Made by a program: the position numbers and the translations under genes. A model generated the notes under the pieces. That model did no database searches. It was not told the DNA's origin and saw nothing but the letters and a program-made list of their open reading frames with translations. Positions 1-9,958 of a DNA stretch of 64,000 nt are shown here, piece by piece. Each line of letters starts with the position of its first letter. The stretch's first letter is position 1. Source of the DNA: Candidatus Cloacimonas sp. (GTDB lineage Bacteria; Cloacimonadota; Cloacimonadia; Cloacimonadales; Cloacimonadaceae); contig JALOCJ010000006.1 of NCBI GenBank assembly GCA_023227825.1, positions 62,001 to 126,000 of the forward strand, read 5' to 3'.

Positions 1-2718
1 GGAATTCTTAAAATGAGCTAAAACAGAATTACAAAGTGCTACAGTCAGATTATCTTCTTTATTTGCATTATAATAGTCCTCCCATCCCTCCTTAAACTTG
101 TAACCGAAATAGAGATGTAATTTTTGTTCTGCTCGGGTTATAGCTACATAGAGGTTATTTAATTCTTCCAGTTGTTCTCTTTTCCTGTTTTGGAGATAGA
201 GATCGGCATAGCTTGATGTTTTCAGGATTTTCTGATAATGTAAACTGAGCCCGAAATCCCGAATTCGGTTAAATGTGTTTCCTTCATACTCTAATGCCCA
301 ATTAAGGGTTTTACTATTTGTTCTATGTTTTCCGGAAAGGTTACAGAAAACGAAAACCCGATTAAATTGTAAGCCCTTAGATTTATGGATGGTTAGAAGC
401 TGTAAACTGTCATCAGCATTCACAGATACCTGTTTAAAATCCTCAGCATTGGCATTATCTTTAAAATAGGTAAGTAAATCGGGAAAAGAAGTTCCTTTAT
501 TAGAAGCAGCTAACTGGTGTGCTGATAAAATATCCAGAAAGCGATGTAAATTCAAATAGTCCCGTTCACTTGGCTGTTTGGAGGGTAAACAAAGGTCTAT
601 CATTTCTCTGCATATTTCAGTTGCTTTTTTGTTTTCTTGTTGCCAAGAGAGTTGGTAGAATTCATTTACGATAGGTATAGCCGAAAAATCCGCTTTTACA
701 GGTTTTTGTTTATCTTTTTGCACTTCTATTGTTCGGGAAATGATATTAAGGGTTTGTTTCATTACTTTTGTATTGATTAGCACATAGTCGGAACGCAGAA
801 AGGAAATAAAATCCATCCAGTCACCCCAGGCTAAAAAACGCAGCCAGGAAAGCAAAGGAGCTACATAATGATGTTCTATAATAGACCTGTTGGGTTGAAA
901 TAAACTGGTTTTGCCGCTTAAATCCAATGCCTGCTGAATTTTTGTAAGTTCTTCATTGGTTCTACATAAAATAGCAATTGATCCGGAAGCATCTTTTTCC
1001 AGAGCCGGCACAACCATCCTTTCTACAAAATCCGTGTAAATATCTTTTTCACTATCAGCAGCAGCTATGCTTGTGGAGAAATTTTTCAGGCAGAATTCAA
1101 TTTCTGTTCCTGGTTCTTTTGTTATTTCTGCGCTCTCAATATGTTTATAATCCCATTGCATTTCTTTTTCTTGCAGTAAATTACGCAGTTCTGTAGCTAT
1201 AAAAACCTGATTGATAAATTCCATTAGAGTAGGACCGCAACGGTAACTTTTATCTAATGCCTCAATGGAAAGATCTTTTAATGCCGGAAAAATATCTTTC
1301 AGATTCAGCAGTAAATCGCGTTCACCACCCCTCCAGCCAAAAATGGATTGTTTTTCATCACCCACAACTATTAAGCCCCCAAAAGGTTTGGAACCTTCTC
1401 CGGCAGTAATTTCTTCTATAATGGGCTTCAACACATTAAATTGAATCAGGGAAGTGTCCTGAAATTCATCTATTAGTAAAAAGCGGGTTCTATGGCTTAA
1501 GAATTGATAAAATTCCGTTGCGGAAACAGCACTTTCGGGATTTAGAAAGGGTGGTTCTTCACTGAAAAGGGCTTCAAAAGTGAACCAGGTTATGTCATCA
1601 TAAGTTAAATTTTTATAACGATAAAGCAAGCGATCGTATTCATCCAGTATACTTTTCCATATTTGAATAATTTCCTCTTGTTCGGGAAGATATAATTTCA
1701 GCATCAAATAATCAGCTAGATAGCGTTTTGCTTCATTTTGGGTATTCTGCAGTTCAATATTTTCTGCTGCAAATTTCTTGTCGCTAATTTTCTGTTTACT
1801 CCAAATATTGTTTTTATCTAATATGTATAGCAGTTTTTCTGCCGCATCCAAATTAAGCTGTTTTAAGTTATTGACAATAGCAATAGGAGTTATGGCATCT
1901 CTCACAACCAAATTTTTAAAGTCCTTATTAAAATAATCTTCCAAAGATGCACTACCCAAAGCAGAACAGATATCTGCTACTAATGCTATAAACTGTTGCA
2001 TTGCTTTCAGGAATTTTTGATAGAATTCATTCGGCTCGGTTTGGGGGTTTAAATTCATTAAAGTTCCGTTTAAAGCAGCAGCATTATTAGTTTGGCGTTT
2101 AGTAATCATATAATAGAGCCAGCGTTGTGCAATTAAAGAACAGAAGAAAAAAGTATACTCATCCAAAGAGCGGCTGATTTTCCGGCTTAATAAATTTTCA
2201 ATTTTTTTCCTTAAATTCGGTTGCATAATATGCTCCAGCAAAAAGGGCATAATCTTTTTCACAGCTTCAGTATCTATCTCATAATGTTCAATATTTCGTA
2301 AGGGACGCACAATATTACGAAAGATTTGTCCCGTGTAAGAATCAATAGTCATAACTTGCAAATGGCTTTGATCGCAGATTAATTCCTTGCGTGCACTGAG
2401 CAGTAAATTCTTTTCCTGTTCACTTAAGGGGAGTTCTTTTAATTTATTAAGTTTTCGGAGGTTTAATAATAATTCTTTTTGTTCCTTTTGTTTTTCTTCC
2501 GTTTCCGGTTCAGAAAGCAACAGTTCAAGGTGTTTAATAATCCTTTCTCTAATTTCTGCAGTTGCTTTACGCGTAAAAGTTAAAACGAGGATATTATCCA
2601 AAGAAAATTCACTATTTCCGTAATATTTCAAGATTAGGGAAAGGAATTCTAGGGAAAGACGGTAGGTTTTTCCGGTTCCAGCACTGGCACAAATTATTCT
2701 GCAGTTATTTTCAATCAT
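1..2718 (-). CDS. AddA/UvrD-like superfamily 1 helicase, 3' end beyond window
   Basis: An open frame of 906 codons starts with ATG at 2718 and runs off the left edge without a stop. All main SF1 UvrD/RecB-type helicase motifs are visible: Walker A ASAGTGKT (residues 11-18), motif Ia LTFTRKATAEIRERI, Walker B LIDEFQDTS, motif III VVGDEKQSIFGWRGG, motif IV around KSYRCGP, motif V LLTIHKSKGLQFNRVFVF and motif VI LYVAITRAEQKLHLYFG. The start overlaps the stop of the upstream AddB-like gene by 4 bp (ATGA), so the two are translationally coupled. In this family the subunit unwinds broken DNA ends for recombinational repair. A C-terminal nuclease domain, expected for true AddA, would lie outside the window, so plain UvrD-like helicase remains possible. 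Confidence 0.9.
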   Translation of the reverse strand, partial: MIENNCRIICASAGTGKTYRLSLEFLSLILKYYGNSEFSLDNILVLTFTRKATAEIRERIIKHLELLLSEPETEEKQKEQKELLLNLRKLNKLKELPLSEQEKNLLLSARKELICDQSHLQVMTIDSYTGQIFRNIVRPLRNIEHYEIDTEAVKKIMPFLLEHIMQPNLRKKIENLLSRKISRSLDEYTFFFCSLIAQRWLYYMITKRQTNNAAALNGTLMNLNPQTEPNEFYQKFLKAMQQFIALVADICSALGSASLEDYFNKDFKNLVVRDAITPIAIVNNLKQLNLDAAEKLLYILDKNNIWSKQKISDKKFAAENIELQNTQNEAKRYLADYLMLKLYLPEQEEIIQIWKSILDEYDRLLYRYKNLTYDDITWFTFEALFSEEPPFLNPESAVSATEFYQFLSHRTRFLLIDEFQDTSLIQFNVLKPIIEEITAGEGSKPFGGLIVVGDEKQSIFGWRGGERDLLLNLKDIFPALKDLSIEALDKSYRCGPTLMEFINQVFIATELRNLLQEKEMQWDYKHIESAEITKEPGTEIEFCLKNFSTSIAAADSEKDIYTDFVERMVVPALEKDASGSIAILCRTNEELTKIQQALDLSGKTSLFQPNRSIIEHHYVAPLLSWLRFLAWGDWMDFISFLRSDYVLINTKVMKQTLNIISRTIEVQKDKQKPVKADFSAIPIVNEFYQLSWQQENKKATEICREMIDLCLPSKQPSERDYLNLHRFLDILSAHQLAASNKGTSFPDLLTYFKDNANAEDFKQVSVNADDSLQLLTIHKSKGLQFNRVFVFCNLSGKHRTNSKTLNWALEYEGNTFNRIRDFGLSLHYQKILKTSSYADLYLQNRKREQLEELNNLYVAITRAEQKLHLYFGYKFKEGWEDYYNANKEDNLTVALCNSVLAHFKNS

Positions 2719-5537
2719 TTCAGACCTCCTTTTCCGCTTAACAAATCAGCTCTGGTAATATTTTGCCAACGCTGTCTATCAATTGTTTTGGTAATTGTGC
2801 TATAACCATTTGCCAGACACAATTCCAGATTATCCAAAATTTGCTGCTTCAGTTTATTGCGTTTTTCTTCATTTACACCTTCCGTTTTATCCGTAGGGTC
2901 TAAAATATTCCAAAAGAGTGAAGAAACAGCATTTGGCGGTAGAACATCATCCAAAAGATAATAATACCATTCATAAATACAGAGTTGACGATAGTCATGA
3001 CTGCCTGTTTTGAAATCAACAATGAGAGCTTTATTTTCCAGTTCAATACGCAGGTCTGCTTTTCCCCGGATGCAAATAATATATTCCTTATTGTTCCAAA
3101 CGACCTTTCCCAGTTGTTTATAGTTCATTTCTGAAGGGAGAATTTTATCTTCTTCCGGAATAAGTATAAAGTTTCTTCCCTCAACCTGTTTTTTCAGCCA
3201 GTCATTATAGAAAAAGAAGAGGGATTCAGACAATTTTTTTGCCAAAATTTCACCTAAAAAATCAGCATTATAGTTCTTTGGTATTTGATATTTCATTCTT
3301 TCTGAAGCAATTACATTTTTCAGCTGATTTACCAGTTTTTCACTATCACCAAAAAGGGTTTCCAGACCTGTGTGGGAATTGTGAAGTCCTTTCAATTCAG
3401 ATAAAGTTGTAGAAAAATAGTTATGCATTATGTTCCCGAAAAGTTTATAACTTATTGTCTCTTCAGCTTCCCAATTTTGAGCCGAGATTTTGCTTTTGTT
3501 TTCTACAAACCAGAGGAAGGGATTTTTCAAAAATTGAATAAGGGCTGAAGCACTAAAATTAATATGATTATCCTTATAAAAATCGGCAACAGGATCGGAA
3601 GGAATTATAAAGAAATCCTCCGTCAGGTCTTTATTTATAGCGCAAAGTTCCGGATCTTCAAGTTCGGGAATTGTTTTACTTATTGGCTCCCAATTATATA
3701 CATCCGGTAGAGAAACAATCACTTTTCTTTTTTTCAATAAATCCTCTTTTTCATTTTGCAGCAGTTCTTCCAGTTCACCTAAAAAGGAACTGGGGCTGAT
3801 ATCGCGTTCTTGATTTACATAGCTGAAACAAATTGCCCGTTCTGAACACAGTAAAAGATGGAAGAAATAATAGCGTTCCCGGTTTCTAATATCTATAAAT
3901 GTTTTGAGACCTAATTTTGACCGTTGGGATTCATTGAATAACCATACAGGAGTTGGACTGGAAGGAATAATACCTTCAATCATCTGAAAAAAAGCTAAAG
4001 TGGAAAAACTTCTATTTCGTGCATCCAGTAGATTGCTAATTTCCCATTCGGGAGTTAGGGCTTCCTTTTTTTGGTAACTGATTTTACTGCTTTTCAGAAA
4101 ATTCAAAAGTAAATCAAGCAAGTTTAAGCCAATATTATCTTCAGCAAAAATCTGTTTCCAGGAATTTATCAACCCCAAATTTTCAATAGCCATAAAGTTT
4201 GCCATTCTTTCCCAGAAAACAGGTAGAATATCAGTATATTGTTTTTCGTTATCATCCAGCAATTTATTCAGCTGTAAGCCATTGGAACTATCTATTAAAT
4301 TGCAGAGTTCTTTCAGATTTTGGGCTTTACCAAAGGCATTGGTTAAATTGTAATATTCTCCTACGAAGTTTTTCAGGGTTGGCAAATTCGCAGTTAGAAA
4401 CAAAGCATTATCAACATAAAGATAATCCCAATTGATTAAAATACTAAGTTCCAGACGCAGCTGGCTTACATAATCTTCAAGTTCCAAGCCACTTTGTTTA
4501 TCGTAAAAATAGTTACAAAACCAATCCTCGGAGATATAATTCGCCAATATTTTTATTGGTAGATAACCATTACTTTCTTTTATTGCCTTAAGTCCCGCCA
4601 AAATTGCGGAAAGCATTTTATAAATATTCCCTTCACAGAAAGAATAATTATCCGGTTTAAAAAAATGTTCTTCAGGAAAGTAATGACTATAGCTTTTCAA
4701 ATGAAAACAGCTATCAATAATAGCGCAATTATGATATTCCTTATCCAAATTCCAGGAGAGGAAAGATAAAGCCATCTGCGTTTCATTATCCGTTTCTATA
4801 AATTCCAGGGAGGGTTTTTGTTTTAAGGAATTCCAGGATTCCTGCAAATCAAAATCTTTTACTTTCCAGTTTTCAGCATTACCTTCTATTTCCAAACTAT
4901 GAGTAATAATTGTAACTCTGTTTCCTGAATCCTCAAGAGCTTTTATTTGTTGTTTTTCCAAAGCACTGTAATAATATTGATTGAGATAAAAAATATTTAA
5001 GCCCTGCCAGGGGACAGAAATATTAGCGGAATTCAAGTAAAAAATGGAATCACTGAAACCTAATACATTGATGTATTTTTGATAGTTACCGCGGATAGTT
5101 AAAATCTTCTGCAAATATATCTCCTGCCATTCCTGTAAGGGAAAAGATCCGGAATTCACCATTTCTTCAAGGTCCGGAATGGTTACACATTCTTCACAGA
5201 GTTCTTCAAAGAAATCAAAAAAACGCGTTCCCCAGTCCACAATATCACTGTAATTATATATATGAAAAAATTCCCGTTCGCTTTCTTCCATTACTAGATA
5301 CAGGCAAAGCAGTCGTTTTTCATCTGTCAATAAGGGTTGTTTAGGTAAAATAAGAGCAGAACGCAATTCTTCCATACTGTAAAAACCGCACCAGGAAAGG
5401 TCCCAATTGTTCAAAAATTCTCTGGCAGCTCTTTTAGCCGCCCTCAAAGTTGGGAAAATAAGAAGAGAATCCGGCTGAACAAGTTTTTGGACTATTGTAT
5501 CCAGATTCTCTGATAAAGGATAATGCAAAAATTTCAT
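2715..5537 (-). CDS. AddB-like PD-(D/E)XK exonuclease subunit
   Basis: The 940-aa protein begins with a helicase-like N-terminus (LIFPTLRAAKRAAREFL, in place of a good Walker A) and ends in a RecB-family nuclease domain. The catalytic block near residue 840 reads LIVDFKTGSHDYRQLCIYEW, which gives the D-x-K core followed by the Q-x-x-x-Y motif of this nuclease class; the first acidic residue is probably in GKADLRIE just before it. Length and gene order (upstream of and overlapping the helicase gene by 4 bp) fit the AddB role in an AddAB double-strand-break resection complex. The middle of the protein is too diverged for me to assign. Start is ATG at 5537. Confidence 0.82.
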   Translation of the reverse strand: MKFLHYPLSENLDTIVQKLVQPDSLLIFPTLRAAKRAAREFLNNWDLSWCGFYSMEELRSALILPKQPLLTDEKRLLCLYLVMEESEREFFHIYNYSDIVDWGTRFFDFFEELCEECVTIPDLEEMVNSGSFPLQEWQEIYLQKILTIRGNYQKYINVLGFSDSIFYLNSANISVPWQGLNIFYLNQYYYSALEKQQIKALEDSGNRVTIITHSLEIEGNAENWKVKDFDLQESWNSLKQKPSLEFIETDNETQMALSFLSWNLDKEYHNCAIIDSCFHLKSYSHYFPEEHFFKPDNYSFCEGNIYKMLSAILAGLKAIKESNGYLPIKILANYISEDWFCNYFYDKQSGLELEDYVSQLRLELSILINWDYLYVDNALFLTANLPTLKNFVGEYYNLTNAFGKAQNLKELCNLIDSSNGLQLNKLLDDNEKQYTDILPVFWERMANFMAIENLGLINSWKQIFAEDNIGLNLLDLLLNFLKSSKISYQKKEALTPEWEISNLLDARNRSFSTLAFFQMIEGIIPSSPTPVWLFNESQRSKLGLKTFIDIRNRERYYFFHLLLCSERAICFSYVNQERDISPSSFLGELEELLQNEKEDLLKKRKVIVSLPDVYNWEPISKTIPELEDPELCAINKDLTEDFFIIPSDPVADFYKDNHINFSASALIQFLKNPFLWFVENKSKISAQNWEAEETISYKLFGNIMHNYFSTTLSELKGLHNSHTGLETLFGDSEKLVNQLKNVIASERMKYQIPKNYNADFLGEILAKKLSESLFFFYNDWLKKQVEGRNFILIPEEDKILPSEMNYKQLGKVVWNNKEYIICIRGKADLRIELENKALIVDFKTGSHDYRQLCIYEWYYYLLDDVLPPNAVSSLFWNILDPTDKTEGVNEEKRNKLKQQILDNLELCLANGYSTITKTIDRQRWQNITRADLLSGKGGLK

Positions 5538-5553
5538 TACTTTTTCTCCTTTT

Positions 5554-5798
5554 CCGGATTAACGACATCCCCGTCGTTCACAAATCCCGGATGAACGACT
5601 TCCCCGTCGTTCACAAATCCCGGATGAACGACATCCTCGTCGTTCAACTTACAAGCAAAATATTTCTTTCTACTAACTATTCGGTAACAATATTAAGAAC
5701 AATAGGTGGTTGACCAGGAGGTCAACCTTCCGGTTTTTTGGTTGACCAGGAGGTCAACCTTCTGGTTTTTTTGGTTGACCAGGAGGTCAATCTTCCGG
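5554..5798. repeat. REP-like hairpin array, 3 reverse plus 3 forward copies
   Basis: Three reverse copies with stem GAACGACG-like arms (CCGG tag first) start at 5554, 5587 and 5620, so the period is 33 bp. A linker (5646-5707) follows, which is the inverted counterpart of the linker inside the 143-bp array at 9959-10798. Three forward copies then follow: GGTTGACC (5708-5715), loop AGGA, GGTCAACC (5720-5727), tag TTCCGG (5728-5733), repeated at 5740 and 5773; the second copy's tag is TTCTGG. The array fills the gap between the nuclease gene and the cardiolipin synthase gene. Small open frames across it are by-products of the repeat. Confidence 0.9.
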
Positions 5799-5801
5799 TT
5801 T

Positions 5802-7319
5802 TTATAATAAAGGAGAAACCAGACGGCAAATGGATTCTTTTGTTTTTTGCAGCATACTACGCTGTCTGAATTTCTCGGGATTGATTTTACTACTGTATAA
5901 AAGGTCTTCTTCAAATTGCCTAATTGCCTCAGCACAGACCGTTTTATCGTATATTACGGCAGCAAGCTCAAAATTTTGTTTAAAACTGCGTATATCCATA
6001 TTGGCAGTTCCAATGAGCAGAACTTCATCATCCACAATCAATATTTTGGAATGATTAAAGCCTCTGTGATAAGTCCAAATTTCTACTCCAACCTCTAAAA
6101 GTTGTTGAAAATAACTGCGAGAAGCCCAATAAACCAGAAAATGATCCGGTTTATCAGGAATCAGTATTTGAATTTGGACATTGCTGATAGCTGCAGTTTT
6201 CAAAGCAATAAGTAAGCTTTCGTTCAAAATTAAATAGGGAGTAGAAATCCGAATACTATGTTTAGCATAAGTTATAGAAGCAAAATATAACTGCATAATG
6301 CTGTCATAATCACTATCGGGACCATCAGCCACAATTTGCATCGGTAAAAATCTTTGTTTCAGAGGAGGATTGACAGGAAGATATTTATTCAATAAATCCT
6401 CTTGCATCAAATTTTTTCCGGTTACAAAATTCCAATCCGCTAAAAAGATTGATTGCAGAGCATTAACTGCCTGACCTGCAATTTCGGCTAAGGAATCACG
6501 CCAGTAACCATAATAGCTTTTTTTGCCTAAATATTTATCTCCAATATTCAAACCGCCCAAATATGCCTTTTCTCCATCCACGATTACCAGTTTACGATGA
6601 TTTCTATAATTTAACCGACTGTTTAAAAAAGGAATCCAAACAGGCATAAAAGGAACAAATTCCACTCCTGCATCGCGCAATTCCTGTTTAAATGATTTTT
6701 TTAGCATCCAGCAACCTACATCATCATAAATAAAACGCACTTCAACACCTTCCAGTGCTTTTTGAATCAATAACTTTTGTAAAGTGTAACCTGTTTCATC
6801 AGCAAAAATAGAAAAATATTCCAGATGTACAAAATGCCGGGCTGTAATAATACCTTCCAAAATTGCCTTAAATGCTTTTCCCGTATCGTTATATAAAGTT
6901 ACATAGTTATTTGTGGTTAGTGTAGCTTTACTGTTATTTTCCAATAATTTATTAAGTCGGGCAGTTAAATCATTCTGCCAATTGTGTTCTATATTTATGG
7001 GATGCTTTTGAACATAAGATAACAGTAATTTTGTATCAGCATACCTTTTTTTGCTGAATAAACGCTTTTTCCGCCAATTTCTGCCAAAAAACAAATAAAA
7101 TATAAAGCCCACTACCGGCAGAAAAATAAGCACCAAAATCCAAGCCATAGTTGTTGCCGGAGAACCATTTTCCATTACTATGATGAGAATAATTAAAACT
7201 ATGGAAATTCCAAATAAAATATTGATAATTCGTAAAGTTACTTTACTGAATGTATCCAGAACTGTACCACCAACTATAATCTGCGTGAGGGAAGCAATTA
7301 AAAACAAACTTATCAGCAA
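5802..7319 (-). CDS. cls: Cardiolipin synthase (phospholipase D family)
   Basis: About 505 aa. It has hydrophobic N-terminal segments (around residues 1-20, 32-50 and 58-79) followed by two HKD catalytic motifs, H241-x-K243-x4-D248 (HRKLVIVD) and H423-x-K425-x4-D430 (HSKILIVD). Length and two-PLD layout match bacterial Cls, which joins two phosphatidylglycerols into cardiolipin in the inner membrane. The start is uncertain. The first usable initiator is TTG at 7319, but the frame stays open another 16 codons upstream without ATG, and a GAGGTG ribosome-site-like motif lies just above that stretch. A rare ATT start or a sequencing slip is possible. The gene ends directly at the hairpin array on its 3' side. 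Confidence 0.9.
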   Translation of the reverse strand: MLISLFLIASLTQIIVGGTVLDTFSKVTLRIINILFGISIVLIILIIVMENGSPATTMAWILVLIFLPVVGFIFYLFFGRNWRKKRLFSKKRYADTKLLLSYVQKHPINIEHNWQNDLTARLNKLLENNSKATLTTNNYVTLYNDTGKAFKAILEGIITARHFVHLEYFSIFADETGYTLQKLLIQKALEGVEVRFIYDDVGCWMLKKSFKQELRDAGVEFVPFMPVWIPFLNSRLNYRNHRKLVIVDGEKAYLGGLNIGDKYLGKKSYYGYWRDSLAEIAGQAVNALQSIFLADWNFVTGKNLMQEDLLNKYLPVNPPLKQRFLPMQIVADGPDSDYDSIMQLYFASITYAKHSIRISTPYLILNESLLIALKTAAISNVQIQILIPDKPDHFLVYWASRSYFQQLLEVGVEIWTYHRGFNHSKILIVDDEVLLIGTANMDIRSFKQNFELAAVIYDKTVCAEAIRQFEEDLLYSSKINPEKFRQRSMLQKTKESICRLVSPLL

Positions 7320-8108
7320 ACCTATAATCAGCGCCAGGGAATCCCATAATTTATTGGAAGTTAAAATAATTCACCTCTTTTTTAGTAAAACCGTTTATAT
7401 TCACTTCATTCTGATTACTATTATCAACACCTTATAAAAATTCAGGAAAAGATTGTCAAGAGGAAAAGCCAGTAAAATAGCAAAAGGGTTTTTAAGGATA
7501 GTTTTGCAGGACAGATTGAATGGATAAAAATGATTATATCGTCCTGAAATAATAAAAAATAAGAAGGAATACCATAGAACGACAAAAGTAATGTCTTGTT
7601 GCTCAGAACAGAAGTTCTGCTCCCATCATTATCTTAATTTACAAAATTACTTTGTGGACTTAGTATAACTGCCTGTTGCCTAGTCACTTCTTTTACGACT
7701 CTTTAACGATTCTTTAACACTTCCTTAACTTTGTTAAGGAGTCGTTAAAGAAATGTTGATGCAGCATAAAAGATATAACTTGGCAGGAAATATTGCGCAG
7801 CTGAGAGAATGAGGGGTAGCTATTAAGGATTAAATTATCCCCAATCTGCAACAAGCAATTCATTTTTCTTGACAGCAGCAGGTAAATTTACTATCAGGAA
7901 CAAAATATTTCAGGTTATAATAAATGAAGAACAGAAGAAAGAATGAGGAATGGTATTATCCAAGACAATGAATTGATTAACAAGCAGTTAGTTGATATTA
8001 GTAAGTTCTCTTTAACAGTGAGTGGGGATTTTCAGCTCGCTATTGCAGTGAAACTTGCTGTGAAGGACTTTAAAATAAATTAAGCTAAAGGAAAAAAGGA
8101 ATGCTCGC
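7320..8108. other. 789-bp gene-free region between divergent genes
   Basis: It separates minus-strand cls from the plus-strand importer genes. Its left and central part (about 7505-7830) is a minus-strand copy of a dispersed noncoding element. The remainder (7831-8092) is AT-rich without a recognisable RNA gene. I looked for a cobalamin-riboswitch-like B12 box before the importer lipoprotein and saw none. AAAAGGA just before 8101 is the probable ribosome site for the GTG start at 8109. Confidence 0.6.
7505..7830 (-). repeat. Dispersed noncoding element with 11-bp-iteron hairpin, copy 1
   Basis: The reverse complement matches the plus-strand elements at 31209-31556 and 55440-55890. Shared blocks are ATTTCCTGCCAAGT, CTTTTATGCTGCAT, the central hairpin, a GTCCACAAAGTAATTTTGTA-like block, and a CAGGACGATATAATCATTTT-like end. 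The hairpin core is CCTTAAC (7723-7729), TTT, GTTAAGG (7733-7739), extended outward by arms containing TTCTTTAAC/GTTAAAGAA with a few mismatches. No open frame is conserved among the copies. Boundaries are approximate because I aligned by eye. Confidence 0.7.
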
Positions 8109-8954
8109 GTGAAAAAATCAGGACTTCCAATCATAATAATTATAATTCTCTTTACTTTTTCCTGCAAGCAATCAGAGAAAAATCAAAAAAAGGGCATTGT
8201 AGTTCTTTCTCCGGAAGTGGCAGAAATTATTTGCGCGCTCAATGCTGAAAATGAGATTACGGGTATTACAGCTGAATGTAATTATCCCCCCTCTCTCCAA
8301 CAAAAAAAAATAGTCGGCTCTTTTAGCAGTATTGATAAAGAAGCCATTATAGCTCTTAATCCCCGGTTAATTTTTTGCAGTTCTTTGGAGCAGGAAAGCA
8401 TAGCTCTTGACCTGAAAAATCTGGGATTTCAAGTGGAAGTTATTTATCCTGAAAGTATTAACGCAATGTTTTCAGACATAGAAAGAATTGGAACTCTTAT
8501 TCGAAGAAAAGAAGCTGCAGAAAAACTCGTAAAGGACTTAAAAGAGGAAAAAGAAAAAATTAAGGCAAATTCACAAGGCAAACTTCGTCCCAAGGTCTAT
8601 CTGGAAATATACAGAAATCCTTTAATGAGCGTATCCGATTCCTCTTTTGTAGGCGAATTAATTGAAACAGCAGGAGGAGATAATATTTTTCCTAGGCTGG
8701 AACGTGACTATGCTAGAATAAATCCTGAGGCAGTTATTTCTGCTAAACCCGATATTATGATCTGTTATTCACAGGACACATTGGAAAATATTATTAACCG
8801 TAAGGGCTGGCAAAATATACCAGCTATCCAAAAGAGAAAGATTTTCTTTGAGAAGGACATCAATCCTGATCTGATTCAACGTGCCACTCCTCGCTGTATT
8901 GAAGGAATGATGATTTTAGCCAAATTATTTGAGGACTGGCAGAAAGAACAATGA
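8109..8954 (+). CDS. BtuF-like substrate-binding lipoprotein (cobalamin or iron-chelate importer)
   Basis: 281 aa. The N-terminus is a lipoprotein signal (hydrophobic run then FTFSC, Cys at residue 19), followed by a periplasmic-binding-protein fold of the BtuF/FhuD class. VVLSPEVAEIICALNAENEI starts the first lobe, the TAECNYPP segment resembles the cobalamin-binding subgroup, and a long linking helix (about residues 130-155) is rich in Lys and Glu. It would capture substrate outside the inner membrane and hand it to the permease encoded next, whose ATG overlaps this stop (ATGA). The start is GTG at 8109: the upstream ATG at 8101 hits a stop after three codons. The substrate (B12 or siderophore/haem) is not decided by sequence alone. 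Confidence 0.85.
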   Translation: MKKSGLPIIIIIILFTFSCKQSEKNQKKGIVVLSPEVAEIICALNAENEITGITAECNYPPSLQQKKIVGSFSSIDKEAIIALNPRLIFCSSLEQESIALDLKNLGFQVEVIYPESINAMFSDIERIGTLIRRKEAAEKLVKDLKEEKEKIKANSQGKLRPKVYLEIYRNPLMSVSDSSFVGELIETAGGDNIFPRLERDYARINPEAVISAKPDIMICYSQDTLENIINRKGWQNIPAIQKRKIFFEKDINPDLIQRATPRCIEGMMILAKLFEDWQKEQ

Positions 8955-9874
8955 AAAAAATATTAAGTCCGATTCTGTGGCTCTTGATCGGTGTAGGTAT
9001 TATTATTGCATATCTTACATTAGGTAAGCCGGATACGAATATTATTACTCAGGTTAGAATTCCCCGTTTGCTGTTAACTTTTTTTACCGGAATGGCTTTA
9101 GCCGGAATCGGTTCTATCTATCAACTTATGCTTGCCAATCCCTTAGCCGAACCATATATTTTAGGAATTTCTTCCGGGTCCGCTTTTGGCAGTATACTTC
9201 TTGGCATATCGGGACTGATTATTTTGATGCCTGTTGGAGGTTTTCTTGGTGCAGGGCTTACTATGCTGCTGGTTTGGAAACTTGCTCATCAAAAAGGAAG
9301 GTTTGATAAAAGCCGTTTATTGATTGCCGGTGTGATTGCCGGGATGTTTTTTTCTGCCGGTATTTCACTGCTTATGTATCTTCATCAGCAAGATACAGCT
9401 CTAATTTTAGGAACTCTGATGGGTAATTTGGGTCATATATTTACTACGGGTGAATGGACTTTTTTCTTAATTCTGACAGGGCTGTCTCTTGTTATTCTTC
9501 TCTATCTCTTTTTCCAGTCCACTACAATTGATATTTTAAGCTGTGGAGATTTGTATGCTGCAAGCTTGGGAATAAATGTCTTATCTCTGCGGCGAAAAAT
9601 TTTTATCCTCACTTCCATAGTTATTGGAATTAGTGTATCTTATGCCGGAATAATTGGTTTTGTCGGATTAATTATTCCGCACATCGTTCGCTTTTTCATT
9701 CCTTCAGGACAGAAAAAAATATATCTGCTGTCATTATGGTCTGGAGGTATCTTTCTGCTTGCTTGTGATATGCTCGCTAAATATTTGCTGTCTATGGAAT
9801 TACCGGTAGGAATAATTACTGCCTTTATCGGTTGTCCCTTTTTTATGTGGCTTCTTTTGAAAAAACAAAGTTGA
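8951..9874 (+). CDS. FecCD/BtuC-type ABC importer permease
   Basis: 307 aa, almost entirely hydrophobic, with eight to ten likely membrane helices as usual for FecCD permeases. Family hallmarks include ITQVRIPRLLLTFFTGMALA near the start, LANPLAEPYILGISSGSAFG, and the coupling region GFVGLIIPHIVRF late in the protein. It overlaps the lipoprotein gene by 4 bp, so the two form a unit. The family normally has a third gene, a BtuD/FecE-type ATPase. None follows here: the operon stops at the repeat array at 9959. An ATPase must be supplied from elsewhere, or this transporter was cut by repeat-driven rearrangement. Confidence 0.88.
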   Translation: MKKILSPILWLLIGVGIIIAYLTLGKPDTNIITQVRIPRLLLTFFTGMALAGIGSIYQLMLANPLAEPYILGISSGSAFGSILLGISGLIILMPVGGFLGAGLTMLLVWKLAHQKGRFDKSRLLIAGVIAGMFFSAGISLLMYLHQQDTALILGTLMGNLGHIFTTGEWTFFLILTGLSLVILLYLFFQSTTIDILSCGDLYAASLGINVLSLRRKIFILTSIVIGISVSYAGIIGFVGLIIPHIVRFFIPSGQKKIYLLSLWSGGIFLLACDMLAKYLLSMELPVGIITAFIGCPFFMWLLLKKQS

Positions 9875-9958
9875 CACATATAAATTTGCAATAGGGATTA
9901 AAAGGATTATACGAATTCACTCTGATTTTTCTTTCTTTGTTGATGTATTGTTCTTTTT

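Noticed and set aside
7571..7620. Additional REP-like hairpin (GAACGACA...)
   Set aside because: Only part of one arm fits and the TTCCGG tag is missing; it belongs to the larger noncoding element.
7840..8108. Cobalamin riboswitch upstream of the BtuF-like gene
   Set aside because: No B12-box-like core or expected stem arrangement could be found by eye; a covariance-model search would decide.
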